Assembly: GCA_902798545.1 (NCBI GenBank)
Contig: CADBWQ010000006.1
Span: 62,001-126,000, forward strand
DNA: 64,000 nucleotides
Direction: 5' to 3'
Source of the DNA: Oscillospiraceae bacterium
Lineage (GTDB): Bacteria > Bacillota > Clostridia > Oscillospirales > Oscillospiraceae
Below, in pieces: positions 8,330 to 16,948 of this stretch (position 1 is its first letter; each line of letters opens with the position of its first letter). The notes beneath the pieces were generated by a model. The model saw only the letters and a list, made by a program, of their open reading frames with translations. It had not been told where the DNA came from and ran no database searches. The position numbers were made by a program, and so were the translations under genes.

Positions 8330-9987
8330 CCGGTTTCTGGCCTCACTACCCTATATGCTATTTGTCCGTTTAGTTCTCCGACTTCTATTAGCTCAAAATC
8401 CTCATCATAGTGAATTCTCAAAAAGTCAAGAAGTGTATCGCTGCCAAACATCAGATAAACATTATCACGCTCAATTAAAGCCTTCGCGGGGTTTTCAAGA
8501 TCTATTTCTTTAAGGAAGCTGTCAAAATAAGGCTGACCGTATGTCCAATCACCTACGGGAATATGGTGCTCCAGTACCCAGCGGGGCGGTAGTTTGTCCA
8601 AATCCCTGTAGTACCACGGAATGCTCGCAAACCAGTTGGGCCAGAGGTATATGCCTTCTGGATCGAATGCATTTCGGAATATGCTTTCGTCCGCATTGGT
8701 TTTTGCATTCAGTGTTGTTGCCGGTGCTTTCCAATCGTTATGCGCCATTACCTGGCCTGCAGAAAACCACAGGCCAACACAAAGCATGAGTTGAAACAGC
8801 AAATCAATCTGTATCTTTTCACTGCTCTTGTCTCTTATTGCTGCCGAAATCAAGGCATAATCTGCAGCAAACATTACCGGTTCCCATACCCGAAGGGGCG
8901 CTCTTCCTCGAATCGTAAAATAGAAAAGGATGATAAAGCCACCCAGGACAGACAAGCCGCTTTCTATCTTCCGCCATTTTGAACACACTATTATATTTCT
9001 GACCATAAGAATCAGAGTCATAACTGCCAGTGCAAACATATATAGATTGGTCTTTGTAAGTCGAGTCCACATATCCTCAAATATTGGAGCAAAACCATTA
9101 CGAAGAGAATATTTATTCACACCTCCTGCTTCTGCAGCTTTCTCCATCAGTTCCGCAGTTATTATATCTGTATCGGCGAGAACCCAGTCAGTTACTGCAT
9201 TATAATCTGCCGCAAGTATATCTGGTTTTTCAAGACGTTCCCATTTTTTCATTGGGAAATCCATGCAGTCCGTTCTGGCAACGTTGTAACGGATTGCCGT
9301 TTTGTATGGTTCGATTTGATAAAAGATAACTCGTGAGGAGAAGAGAAGTGCAATGATAAGGACTGTCGGAAGCAGATACCGAGATGTAAAACGCTTTTTC
9401 TCTATTGTCTCTGTGATTATCTCTAAAGCGATAAATGGCAGGAAAAGCAATGCGGCTTCTATTCGAAGCATAAAACCAAATGCAACAAACCCTGCCCCGA
9501 AGACAAACCATTTGCGCTGCTTTCCTCTCCTTTTAGAAAAAGAAAGGATGAGCAGTCCGGAAAAAACAAAAAAAGCGGTTTGAACATTATAGTTCACATT
9601 CCAGATTACCATTCCAAAAGAAATAAATGCTACCGAGAGTATCGTCAGCGCAGCAGAAATATAATCGCTTAATGCCCATTTGCCGATCGGTGCGTCCACC
9701 ACAGATTCCAGCCCAAGATATAACAGCAAGGTGAAGCAGAAGAAAATAGCCAGATGAACCAACGTTGTAAAAACATCGGTTACCGGGAAAATGGCATTCA
9801 AAGGCTTGATTATCACACAGAGCAGTGGGTGCAAAAATTGGCAGAAATTATTCTCACCATACAATCCATCAACTACATCGGCTACTTCCTGGCTATCTGT
9901 GCTGAAGTAGAGTGGATTAGTGAAAAGGAAGAGGGTATAGAAGAGAAGCGGGAGAATTAAGCAAATAGATGTTCTGGTCCGATTCAT
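8326..9987 (-). CDS. Large polytopic membrane protein, GT-C-like
   Basis: A 553-residue protein with an N-terminal helix, a first extracytoplasmic loop (about residues 30-60, STDSQEVADVVDG), around ten more helices up to residue 410 and a soluble C-terminal domain of about 130 residues. This is the usual plan of lipid-linked-sugar-dependent GT-C transferases such as the ArnT/GtrII kind. I cannot name the family or point to a certain catalytic residue; an Asp/Glu in the first loop would be the expected place. It has no counterpart in the left module. Its start overlaps the upstream small gene (ATGA), and its stop overlaps the start of the interrupted gene at 8329, so it belongs to the right pilin operon. 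Confidence 0.72.
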   Translation of the reverse strand: MNRTRTSICLILPLLFYTLFLFTNPLYFSTDSQEVADVVDGLYGENNFCQFLHPLLCVIIKPLNAIFPVTDVFTTLVHLAIFFCFTLLLYLGLESVVDAPIGKWALSDYISAALTILSVAFISFGMVIWNVNYNVQTAFFVFSGLLILSFSKRRGKQRKWFVFGAGFVAFGFMLRIEAALLFLPFIALEIITETIEKKRFTSRYLLPTVLIIALLFSSRVIFYQIEPYKTAIRYNVARTDCMDFPMKKWERLEKPDILAADYNAVTDWVLADTDIITAELMEKAAEAGGVNKYSLRNGFAPIFEDMWTRLTKTNLYMFALAVMTLILMVRNIIVCSKWRKIESGLSVLGGFIILFYFTIRGRAPLRVWEPVMFAADYALISAAIRDKSSEKIQIDLLFQLMLCVGLWFSAGQVMAHNDWKAPATTLNAKTNADESIFRNAFDPEGIYLWPNWFASIPWYYRDLDKLPPRWVLEHHIPVGDWTYGQPYFDSFLKEIDLENPAKALIERDNVYLMFGSDTLLDFLRIHYDEDFELIEVGELNGQIAYRVVRPETG

Positions 9988-10271
9988 TGGCTTTTCAGCT
10001 CCTCATATGCCTCCCCAGCAAGGACGCAGATTTTTCTAATCTCTACAGGAATAGGTATACGCTGGTAAGTCATGTTCTGCTGGTCACAATCACAAATCTG
10101 AATTACTCCATCCCTCTCGCCTAAGAGAAAAAGATGGTCAAAATGCAATGCTTCTGGTATTTGTTTAGTTGCTTCCAACACGGATTCAACATATGAGTTG
10201 TAGAGCGAAACTGTTTCGACAAACACGAAAAGCATATTGTTTTTGAATAGTTTATAGGCTCCGCCATTCAA
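9984..10271 (-). CDS. Small protein of unknown function, start uncertain
   Basis: About 95 residues from a TTG start. The frame is open further back to a TAA at 10329-10331, and codons between 10271 and 10328 read like a coding helix (PENLVNTIRKKTVEKL). That stop is also the stop of the preceding gene, which lies in the same frame, so the two may once have been a single gene of about 215 codons. I recognise no domain; the sequence predicts a helix followed by beta strands. It overlaps the next membrane-protein gene by four bases. Confidence 0.45.
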   Translation of the reverse strand: MNGGAYKLFKNNMLFVFVETVSLYNSYVESVLEATKQIPEALHFDHLFLLGERDGVIQICDCDQQNMTYQRIPIPVEIRKICVLAGEAYEELKSQ

Positions 10272-10328
10272 CTTCTCAACTGTTTTCTTTCTAATGGTAT
10301 TGACAAGGTTTTCCGGACCATTGTCCCG

Positions 10329-10643
10329 TTATGCAAAAGAGCCGCCAATAAGTTTATCACCATCGGCCTTCATTATACCACCGCGCGTCTCATATTTTGA
10401 GATTCTATCTTTTGGAATGCATCTATAATCCGAATCTTGAAAGTGAACCCAGAACTGAGTATTTGCCTCCTCGTCTGGAAAGACATCTCTGACAACTTCA
10501 ATGCCAACACCATTAACTGCATCTTGAAGATCTGGCTGGTCCACGCAAACCAGCCTCTTGCCATCAAAATGTAGAATCTCAATAAGCAAAGCTCTGGCGT
10601 ATCCTTCATAATAATAATTGCTATGTACTTTAATCATGACCAC
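10329..10643 (-). CDS. Small protein of unknown function
   Basis: 104 residues, mixed alpha/beta, with no recognised motif. The start is either the first ATG or the MIKVHS Met two codons later. It lies just downstream of the right pilin's terminator and reads in the same frame as the following small gene, separated from it by one TAA. It may be the N-terminal half of a broken gene. Confidence 0.45.
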   Translation of the reverse strand: MVMIKVHSNYYYEGYARALLIEILHFDGKRLVCVDQPDLQDAVNGVGIEVVRDVFPDEEANTQFWVHFQDSDYRCIPKDRISKYETRGGIMKADGDKLIGGSFA

Positions 10644-10653
10644 AACTCACTTT

Positions 10654-10686
10654 ATTAAAAGAAGCAGGCCCATTTAAGGACCTGCC
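10654..10686 (-). terminator. Hairpin after right pilin (partial terminator)
   Basis: On the minus strand GCAGGTCC (10685-10678), loop TTAAAT, GGGCCTGC (10671-10664), then TTCTTTTAAT. It is the same element as after the left pilin and probably sets pilin expression above that of the modifying genes. Confidence 0.7.
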
Positions 10687-10713
10687 TCTATTTGCTCAGT
10701 ATTATTTTGAGGA

Positions 10714-12270
10714 TTATCCCTCTCGGCTCATGCGCTTCTTGGTGATAAGCAGGACGCCTGCAGCAACAACCAGGATGGAACCGACTACATAGAAGATCGT
10801 GGTACCAATGCCACCAGTGCTGGGAAGCTGCGTTCCCTTGTAATTCAGAACATCCTTATGAACGAATGTCGTAGTACTTGTGGTAGCCGCATCGTCGCCG
10901 TCACCAGTGGTCGTGGTTTCTGTAGTAGCCTTGACTTCTATATGACTATCGAGAATATTGTAGCCAGTCGGGGCTTTGGTCTCAACCAGATAGTACGTTA
11001 CATCAAGATCAAGTCCGTTGATCGTGACCTTGTTGCCGTTTGTGCTGATTGTTTCGACCACATTAGTACCACCCGCAGTGATTTCAGCCGCAGTCGCAAT
11101 ACGATAGGTCTTTCCCTTTTCAACTTCAACAAGCTTAATCCAATCTTCGGTGCTGTCTTTCGTATTAGCGGTGTTCAGGCTAAGCTTGAATTCAGCGCCA
11201 GTCAGCTTTGTAGCTGTGTCAGTGCCGTCAATCTTATCAAATTCGAACTTTGTAGTCTTGGTATTGACAGTCTTAGGAACAGCATCATAGTTGTTGCCAT
11301 ACTTGAGATCCAAGGTGTTCGGGATATCGGTGTCAATGGCAGCCTCTGCATTCACAGTAGCAGTAACTTCAATTGTAATAACTTTTGCAGTTCCATCTGC
11401 AACGAGAGCCTTCACTTGCTCAGCCGTGTAAGTAATGGTAAACTTTTTTGCACCATTTTCAGCGTCGGAAAGGCCAGAAACAGCACCCTTCTGTGCATCA
11501 CTAGCGGCAGTGTCGCCGATCTTCTGAGACTTGACTTCTTTGAATGTCAGGCCCTTGGACATGGTATCAGTCAGGACGATCTGCTCAGTAGCGGTGGCAG
11601 GAACATTGACCGTCAGGGTGTAAGTAATATCCTGGCCGATCTGAGAATTCTTGTCAACTTCAGGGATAGTTTTGTTATCGGTGACATACTCGTTCTTCTC
11701 ATTGATAGTTACAGGGCTCAGTGTCTGAACTGCCATCTTAGAGCCAAGGCTGGATTTGATGAAGTAGTAGCCCGCAGAAACATCTGGGAGAACTGCATCA
11801 GAGCCTGTTGAGGTATACTCCTGCTTGGTGAAATTAGCAAGGAATGTGTCGTCGTTGAATGCGGTGGCAATCTGCTCACCAGTAGCATTTGTTTCCTTAT
11901 TGAGTTCGACATACCACTTATTTGTCTCGCCGACGCGAGTAACATTGAAAATATTCTTGTCGCCAGTCTTTAATCCAGCGAGGGCGGTTGCCTGAGCTTG
12001 ATTTTCCACATAGTAGGCAACTGTTCCGTCAGCCGTTGTAGCACCATCGAGTCCAACTGTCGGGTCTTTGTCGATAGATGCGGTCAGGATCTTGTAGTAA
12101 GTGTACTTAATCGTAGTGCTTGTAGTCACAGCCGTATCGTTGTTGGGTTTGATCGTAATGCTAGGGGTACCGGGAGTTGTGGTTTCGCCATCAGCGAATG
12201 CCATGATTCCCATGCTCATTACCAGAGCAATAATGAGCACGATGCCTAGGAGTTTTGTGAATTTCTTCAT
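10714..12270 (-). CDS. LPXTG isopeptide-type pilin (expressed copy)
   Basis: 518 residues from the ATG at 12270 (MKKFTKLLG), which is a normal start preceded by AAAGGAAA; the frame extends further upstream, but those residues are not signal-peptide-like. The signal peptide ends near MAFADG. The mature chain has a D2-type isopeptide domain (around PEVDKNSQIGQDITY), a Lys-containing VPKTVNTKTTKFEFDK strand where pilin cross-links are usually made, a perfect E-box YYLVETKAPTGYN, then LPSTG, a membrane helix and KKR. Its last 35 residues match the other pilin exactly although the bodies differ. A promoter lies about 380 bp upstream. It heads the operon 10714 to 5890. The 27-bp repeat at 12204-12230 lies in its signal-peptide codons. 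Confidence 0.9.
   Translation of the reverse strand: MKKFTKLLGIVLIIALVMSMGIMAFADGETTTPGTPSITIKPNNDTAVTTSTTIKYTYYKILTASIDKDPTVGLDGATTADGTVAYYVENQAQATALAGLKTGDKNIFNVTRVGETNKWYVELNKETNATGEQIATAFNDDTFLANFTKQEYTSTGSDAVLPDVSAGYYFIKSSLGSKMAVQTLSPVTINEKNEYVTDNKTIPEVDKNSQIGQDITYTLTVNVPATATEQIVLTDTMSKGLTFKEVKSQKIGDTAASDAQKGAVSGLSDAENGAKKFTITYTAEQVKALVADGTAKVITIEVTATVNAEAAIDTDIPNTLDLKYGNNYDAVPKTVNTKTTKFEFDKIDGTDTATKLTGAEFKLSLNTANTKDSTEDWIKLVEVEKGKTYRIATAAEITAGGTNVVETISTNGNKVTINGLDLDVTYYLVETKAPTGYNILDSHIEVKATTETTTTGDGDDAATTSTTTFVHKDVLNYKGTQLPSTGGIGTTIFYVVGSILVVAAGVLLITKKRMSREG
12204..12230 (-). repeat. Right copy of 27-bp inverted repeat in pilin signal-peptide coding region
   Basis: Reverse complement of 1786-1812 without mismatch. 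Recombination with the left copy would keep the first 20 or so codons of this gene (start, charged N-terminus, hydrophobic core) and attach the body of the left pilin in frame. Confidence 0.75.
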
Positions 12271-12646
12271 TCTTCCATTTTCCTTTCTTTTCTGTCCCTT
12301 GATGGGATCATTATTTTTGTGTCCCATCCCGGGACGGGCAAGTAAGTTTTTTCCGGCGATACAATGTTGCCGGGCTTATTCTTCGATGGTTGTCTTTCTT
12401 CCATTCAAAGCCAGTCCAAACCACATCTTCTCTTTTTCTGTATCTGCCTCCCTCCACAGTCATGTCCGGAATCCGAGATTCCAGCAAAGAGATATCGCCG
12501 TTGACAGCATCTTTTTCTGTGCTGTCCGATTTACTGGATTCAATATAACACAGGAAGAATCAATAAAACAATCAATGATTCAACTGAATTTGCGCAGAAG
12601 AAAAAAATTATTTATGCAGATCCAGTAACATAATAGTCCATCTGCT

Positions 12647-12675
12647 ATATTACACCAAAAGTCAAGATTTTTCAA
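12647..12675 (-). promoter_or_regulatory. Candidate promoter of the right pilin operon, with long leader
   Basis: TTGAAA (12675-12670) and TAATAT (12652-12647) with a 17-base spacer on the minus strand. It gives a leader of about 370 bases before the pilin ATG. The gene-free stretch 12271-12820 otherwise holds small GC-rich hairpins (for example around 12320-12365) but no riboswitch fold that I recognise. It lies outside the putative invertible segment, so it would drive whichever pilin is adjacent. Confidence 0.5.
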
Positions 12676-12820
12676 TACCAAATTATCTTTGAACTTTATG
12701 TTTTTTCCTTAATAATTCTTAATGAATATACCTGTATTATACCTTTTTTCCTCTGTTTATTCGGTTTTTCACAACATCTTGTATGATAAAAAGCGGTGCG
12801 GCACCAGTTTCAGGTTCGTT

Positions 12821-13201
12821 TTATTCAAATGCGTCTTCGTTATAGCGCAGGGCATCGCCGAGGATCTCGGCCACGTCAAAGCGCAGGAGCAGGCTCTCGG
12901 CCTCCGGGTGACACATGAGATAGTGCATGGCGGCGCTGTGGAGGCGGCGCTGCTTCGCGGCGGTGACGTACTCCCGCGGCTCGCCGCGGAGGGCGTTTTT
13001 CCGGGTCTTGACCTCGACGAAGGCGAGGCGGTTTCCCTGCCGCGCGATGAGGTCGATCTCCCCCGTGCGGCAGCGGTAGTTCCTCTCCAGGACGGTATAG
13101 CCCCTTTGCTCCAGATACGCGGCAGCCAGAGCTTCGCCCCGGGCGCCCTCGGTGCCCGCAGATGCTCCGGCTGGTCTTTTCTTTTTGTCGCTCACTGTCA
13201 T
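12821..13201 (-). CDS. yraN: YraN / UPF0102 family nuclease-like protein
   Basis: 126 residues from the ATG at 13201 (MTVSDKKK); upstream in-frame codons overlap the preceding gene and are not conserved. It has the family core GARGEALAAAYLEQRGY, RCRTGEIDLIA and FVEVKTR, which is the restriction-endonuclease-like GEIDLIA...EVK active-site pattern. The precise function is not established; it is commonly placed with rnhB and signal peptidase genes, as here. It is the last gene of the leftward operon, starting 5 bases after the phosphoesterase stop. Confidence 0.9.
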   Translation of the reverse strand: MTVSDKKKRPAGASAGTEGARGEALAAAYLEQRGYTVLERNYRCRTGEIDLIARQGNRLAFVEVKTRKNALRGEPREYVTAAKQRRLHSAAMHYLMCHPEAESLLLRFDVAEILGDALRYNEDAFE

Positions 13202-13206
13202 TGGTG

Positions 13207-13896
13207 TCAGTCCTGTATCTTCACCGGCCGGAAGCCGACGGCGTCGGCGCTGACCAGGCGGAACTCGGTGCACCCGATCCAGCCGTTGAACGCGAGGCGG
13301 ATGCCTTTGCCGTGGATGTGGCCGTAGTAGCAGCGCCTGACCCGGTGCTCGTCCAGAAGGCGGAGGATCTCGTCACAGCGGTAGTTCTGGAAGACGGGCG
13401 GATAGTGGAGGAAGACGATCTTCTCCCTGTCCCCCGCCGCCTTCAGGGAGGTCTCCAGGCGCTGGACCTCGCGCAGCATCATCTTGCGGTCGTGCTCGGT
13501 GCCGTGGTCCTCTTCATAGAACCAGCCGCGGGTGCCGCAGAGAGCGAAGTCTCCGTACACATGGGCGTTGTTGTGGAGGATCTCCATGGTCTCGAAGCCG
13601 TGTTCGGCGAAGAAGGAGCGGGCCTTGGTGGCGGTGGACCACCAGTAGTCGTGGTTCCCCTTCAGGATCAGCTTCCGGCCCGGGAGCCGGTCCATGAAGC
13701 GGAAGTCCTCCTCCGCTCCGGCAAGGCTCATGGCCCAGCTGAGATCGCCGCAGAGCACCGTGAGGTCGTCATCGTTCAGGTCGCGGAAGCCCTCGATGAG
13801 CTTTTGGGGGTGGTTCTGCCAGATCTCGCCGAAGCGGTCCATGGGCTTGTCCCCGCCGAGGGAGAGATGCAGATCCCCGATGGTATAGAGCGCCAT
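13207..13896 (-). CDS. Calcineurin-like metallophosphoesterase
   Basis: 229 residues with the complete dimetal signature: GDLHLS at residues 7-12, CGDLSW, GNHDYWW, HYPPVF and GHIHG. The substrate is unknown; the small size and absence of a signal peptide point to a cytoplasmic phosphodiesterase or phosphatase. It is four bases downstream of rnhB and immediately upstream of yraN in the operon. Confidence 0.9.
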   Translation of the reverse strand: MALYTIGDLHLSLGGDKPMDRFGEIWQNHPQKLIEGFRDLNDDDLTVLCGDLSWAMSLAGAEEDFRFMDRLPGRKLILKGNHDYWWSTATKARSFFAEHGFETMEILHNNAHVYGDFALCGTRGWFYEEDHGTEHDRKMMLREVQRLETSLKAAGDREKIVFLHYPPVFQNYRCDEILRLLDEHRVRRCYYGHIHGKGIRLAFNGWIGCTEFRLVSADAVGFRPVKIQD

Positions 13897-13900
13897 GGTC

Positions 13901-14488
13901 TTACAGGAAACTCCGGCGGTGGATGGGGCAGGGTCCGTATTCGCGCAGCGCCGCGTAGTGCGCTTTCGTTCCGTAGCCCTTGTGCTTCTCGAAACCGTAC
14001 TGGGGATACCGGACTGCGAGCTCCTTCATCAGGCGGTCACGGCTCACCTTGGCGAGGATGGAGGCCGCGGCGATACAGGCGCAGCGCGCGTCCCCGTGGA
14101 CCACGGTGCGGCTGGGCATGGCGATTTCGCGGTTCTGGTTTCCGTCGATGAGGGCCAGGTCCGGCTTAACGTTCAGACCGGCGATGGCGCGGTTCATGGC
14201 GAGGAAGGTGGCCCGGAGGATGTTCAGCTCCTCGATCTCCTCGACCGAGGCGAAGGCCACGGACCAGGCCACGGCCTGCTCCTGGATCATGGGAAAAAGA
14301 AGCTCCCGCTTTTTTTCGGAGAGCTTCTTCGAGTCGTTCAGGCCGGGGAGCTCCACATCGGGCGGGAGAATCACCGCGGCGGCGCAGACCGGTCCCGCGA
14401 GGGGGCCGCGGCCGGCCTCGTCCACGCCGCAGATGCGGTCATAGCCCTCGGCGCGGAGGCTGGATTCAAGTTCCATGAGAGAGAACAC
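13901..14488 (-). CDS. rnhB: Ribonuclease HII
   Basis: 195 residues. Removes RNA from RNA-DNA hybrids and single ribonucleotides misincorporated in DNA. The four acidic active-site positions are visible in GVDEAGRGP (Asp and Glu), LIDGN and [13 protein letters not shown], with the C-terminal HKGYGTK typical of HII. The GTG at 14488 is the likely start since AGGAGG lies 6 bases before it; the internal ATG is too far. It lies in the operon between rbgA and the phosphoesterase. Confidence 0.96.
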   Translation of the reverse strand: MFSLMELESSLRAEGYDRICGVDEAGRGPLAGPVCAAAVILPPDVELPGLNDSKKLSEKKRELLFPMIQEQAVAWSVAFASVEEIEELNILRATFLAMNRAIAGLNVKPDLALIDGNQNREIAMPSRTVVHGDARCACIAAASILAKVSRDRLMKELAVRYPQYGFEKHKGYGTKAHYAALREYGPCPIHRRSFL

Positions 14489-14514
14489 AGGGTACCTCCT
14501 GAGATGAGAATGGT

Positions 14515-15378
14515 TCAGTCAGAGGGTGGGGATTCAAGACTGAGGCGGCCCAGTTTGCCGGCGTGATATTCGGTGAGGAGGGTGTTGGCCATGCGCTCGA
14601 TATCGGGCTCGCCACGGGAGATGAGCATGCCGCGCTTCAGGGCGGTCCGCTCCAGCAGGTCCCAGCCGCTGAGACCGGGCTCGGGTTCGAGTTTGTAGCG
14701 CTCGCGCAGAGCGTCTGGGTAGCGCTCGGCAAGCTTCATGAGGAAGCGGGCGGCGAGGGCCTCGCGATCGACGACCTCGGCCCTGATGGCGTTGGTGACG
14801 GCAAGGAGTTCGCCCACCTCGGGGTCTTCGAACTTGGGCCAGAGGATGCCCGGGGTGTCCAGCAGCTCAAGGCTCTGGTCCACGGCAATCCACTGCTTCC
14901 CCCGTGTGACGCCGGGCCGGTCTCCGGCCGCGGCGGCCTTGCGGCGGGCGACGCGGTTAATAAATGTGGACTTGCCGACGTTCGGAATGCCGGCGACCAT
15001 GACGCGGACCTTGCGCCCGGTCTGGCCCTTTTCACGCCAGGCTTCGATCCTGTCGGCGAGCAGCGCGCGCACGGCGGGGGCAAAGGCGGCGGTCCCCTTT
15101 CCGGTCCGGGCGTCACAGTCCAGGACCGCAAAGCCCCTGGATTCGTAGTACTTTTTCCACAGGGCGGTGACCGCGGGGTCCGCGAGGTCGGCGCGGTTGA
15201 GGACGATGAGGCGGGGCTTCCCGCCGGCGAGACTGTCGATCTCGGGGTTGCGGCTGGCGTTCGGGATCCGGGCGTCCAGGACCTCACACAGGGCGTCGAC
15301 CGCCTGAATGCTCTCCTGCATCATGCGGCGGGCCTTGGTCATGTGGCCCGGGAACCACTGGATGTTCAGTTGATCCAT
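14515..15378 (-). CDS. rbgA: Ribosome biogenesis GTPase RbgA/YlqF
   Basis: 287 residues. A circularly permuted GTPase required for a late step in 50S subunit assembly in Firmicutes. The motifs appear in permuted order: G4 as NRADL, then G1 [10 protein letters not shown], then G3 DTPGILWP. The N-terminal [10 protein letters not shown] is diagnostic for the YlqF branch, and a C-terminal helical domain binds rRNA. It overlaps the upstream lepB stop by 13 bases, implying coupled translation. lepB-rbgA-rnhB is a common Firmicute order. Confidence 0.96.
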   Translation of the reverse strand: MDQLNIQWFPGHMTKARRMMQESIQAVDALCEVLDARIPNASRNPEIDSLAGGKPRLIVLNRADLADPAVTALWKKYYESRGFAVLDCDARTGKGTAAFAPAVRALLADRIEAWREKGQTGRKVRVMVAGIPNVGKSTFINRVARRKAAAAGDRPGVTRGKQWIAVDQSLELLDTPGILWPKFEDPEVGELLAVTNAIRAEVVDREALAARFLMKLAERYPDALRERYKLEPEPGLSGWDLLERTALKRGMLISRGEPDIERMANTLLTEYHAGKLGRLSLESPPSD

Positions 15379-15944
15379 CCCATGTCTCCCGAGGGGAAGG
15401 CGACGTAGAACGCGCGGCCGAGGATCATGCGCTCGTCCACCATGCCGATCTCCTTCTTGCGGCTGTCGGTGGAGGCGTTGCGGTTGTCGCCCATGCAGAA
15501 GACGCAGCCTTCGGGCACCGTCTGGGGTCCGATGAAGTCCAGCTTGTTCTTGGTGAGCTCGGCGATATAGTCCTCCTCCAGGGGCGTCCCGTCGATATAG
15601 ACGACGCCGCGGTCAAAGTCGATGCTGATCTCCTGGCCCTCGGTGGCGATGACGCGCTTGACCAGGGCCTTGTTCGGGTCGTAGGAGTCGGTCTTGAAGA
15701 CCACCACGTCACCGTACTTCGGCTTATAGAACAGGCCGGAGACGATCATCTTGTCCCCGTTGTGCAGCGTCGGGAACATGGAGGAACCGCTCACGTCGAT
15801 GACCCGGACGACGAAGATGAACAGCGCCACGCAGATGACCAGCGCGACCATAAGGGACTGGATCCAGTCGTACAGGTCCAGACGCATCTGCTGATCCTTG
15901 GGCAGCTTCTCTTCCTCGGGGGTTTCGGTTTCTTTCTTCTTCAT
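15366..15944 (-). CDS. lepB: Signal peptidase I
   Basis: 192 residues with one N-terminal membrane anchor (residues about 32-52) after a charged cytoplasmic stretch, i.e. the Gram-positive single-anchor form. The catalytic Ser lies in SGSSMFPTL and the Lys general base in LVKRVIA; box E is MGDNRNASTDSR. It cleaves Sec/Tat signal peptides outside the membrane. It starts six bases after the upstream glycosyltransferase. Confidence 0.95.
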   Translation of the reverse strand: MKKKETETPEEEKLPKDQQMRLDLYDWIQSLMVALVICVALFIFVVRVIDVSGSSMFPTLHNGDKMIVSGLFYKPKYGDVVVFKTDSYDPNKALVKRVIATEGQEISIDFDRGVVYIDGTPLEEDYIAELTKNKLDFIGPQTVPEGCVFCMGDNRNASTDSRKKEIGMVDERMILGRAFYVAFPSGDMGWIN

Positions 15945-15949
15945 GGGAA

Positions 15950-16948
15950 TCAGCGACCTTTCGATTTGTTGTTGAGGGAGATCAGGGCGCGCACAATGGC
16001 CCAGCGGCCAAGGCGGATCTCCCGGTCCAGAAGGTGCAGCTTCGGTGAAGCGGCACGGACATACGGGTTATTCCGGTAATCCGGAAAGCGGCGGATATAG
16101 TCGTCCCGCAGGGTGGCCTGCACCGGGCTGCGGGCGTCGATGCGGTTCACGCGGGTGACGGAGGCGAGGTACGCCTCGTACCAGAACTTATACTCCAGCT
16201 CCGTCCGGAAGCGTTCAAAGGCCCCCTCGGCGCGGTAGTGGTCCAGGACGAGATTCTCGACCGAGAGCATCTCGAGATTCCGCTCGGCCTTCGAGGCGCT
16301 CAGCATGATGGAGCCGGGCCGCTGGTAATAGCAGTACCAGGCGCTGTGGACGGGGATCACGCCGCGGGCGTGCAGATAGAGCCGCGGCATGGTGGCGAGG
16401 TCCTCAAACCACAGGCGGTCCGGGAAGCGGATCCCGGTGCCGGTGAAGAGTTCCCGTCGCCAGAGCTTGTTCACCGCGTTGTGGGGGGAGAACAGAAAGG
16501 CCGGGAAGTCCGCGAAGCGGAAGGGGTCCTCCCGTTCCGTGCCCCGGAAGTACTGGAGTTCTCTCCCTTCCCCGTCGACGTGCTTCAGGTCGAAGACGAC
16601 GATGTCGTCGGTTTCGGCGGAGGTGTCCAGGACCGTCATCATCTCCTGGACGGCATTCGCGCTCAGCCAGTCGTCGCTGTCCAGGAAGAGGAGCCAGTCG
16701 CCCCGTGCGGCCTCGACGCCGGTGTTGCGGGCGTGGCCAAGGCCGCCGTTCGGCGTGTCGATGACGCGGACGAGCTCCGGGAACCGTCCCTCGTACTCTG
16801 CGAGGATCGCCCGGGAATCGTCCGTGGAGCCGTCGTTTACGGCGACAATCTCGACCTCCGGGCCGCAGTCCGGCTTCAGGACCGAGTCCATACAGCGCTT
16901 AAGCCAGGGTGCGGTGTTGTAGACGGGCACGATGATGCTCAGCTTCAC
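15950..16948 (-). CDS. Family 2 glycosyltransferase
   Basis: 332 residues, GT-A fold: SIIVPVYNTAPWLKRC at the N-terminus, VNDGSTDDS for nucleotide binding, and the DxD-type LFLDSDDWL. No membrane helix is seen. It resembles enzymes that add sugars to surface polysaccharide or teichoic acid chains, but acceptor and donor cannot be read from the sequence. The GTG start overlaps the rqcH stop (GTGA). It is unusual to find it between rqcH and lepB, so it may be a local insertion into a housekeeping operon. Confidence 0.88.
   Translation of the reverse strand: MKLSIIVPVYNTAPWLKRCMDSVLKPDCGPEVEIVAVNDGSTDDSRAILAEYEGRFPELVRVIDTPNGGLGHARNTGVEAARGDWLLFLDSDDWLSANAVQEMMTVLDTSAETDDIVVFDLKHVDGEGRELQYFRGTEREDPFRFADFPAFLFSPHNAVNKLWRRELFTGTGIRFPDRLWFEDLATMPRLYLHARGVIPVHSAWYCYYQRPGSIMLSASKAERNLEMLSVENLVLDHYRAEGAFERFRTELEYKFWYEAYLASVTRVNRIDARSPVQATLRDDYIRRFPDYRNNPYVRAASPKLHLLDREIRLGRWAIVRALISLNNKSKGR

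Noticed and set aside
12101-12628. 175-codon plus-strand frame over the pilin leader
   Set aside because: Antisense to the pilin start and promoter, no RBS, no protein-like features.
12271-12650. Riboswitch in the pilin leader (for example cyclic di-GMP)
   Set aside because: I looked for the conserved cores and found none; only short local hairpins are visible.
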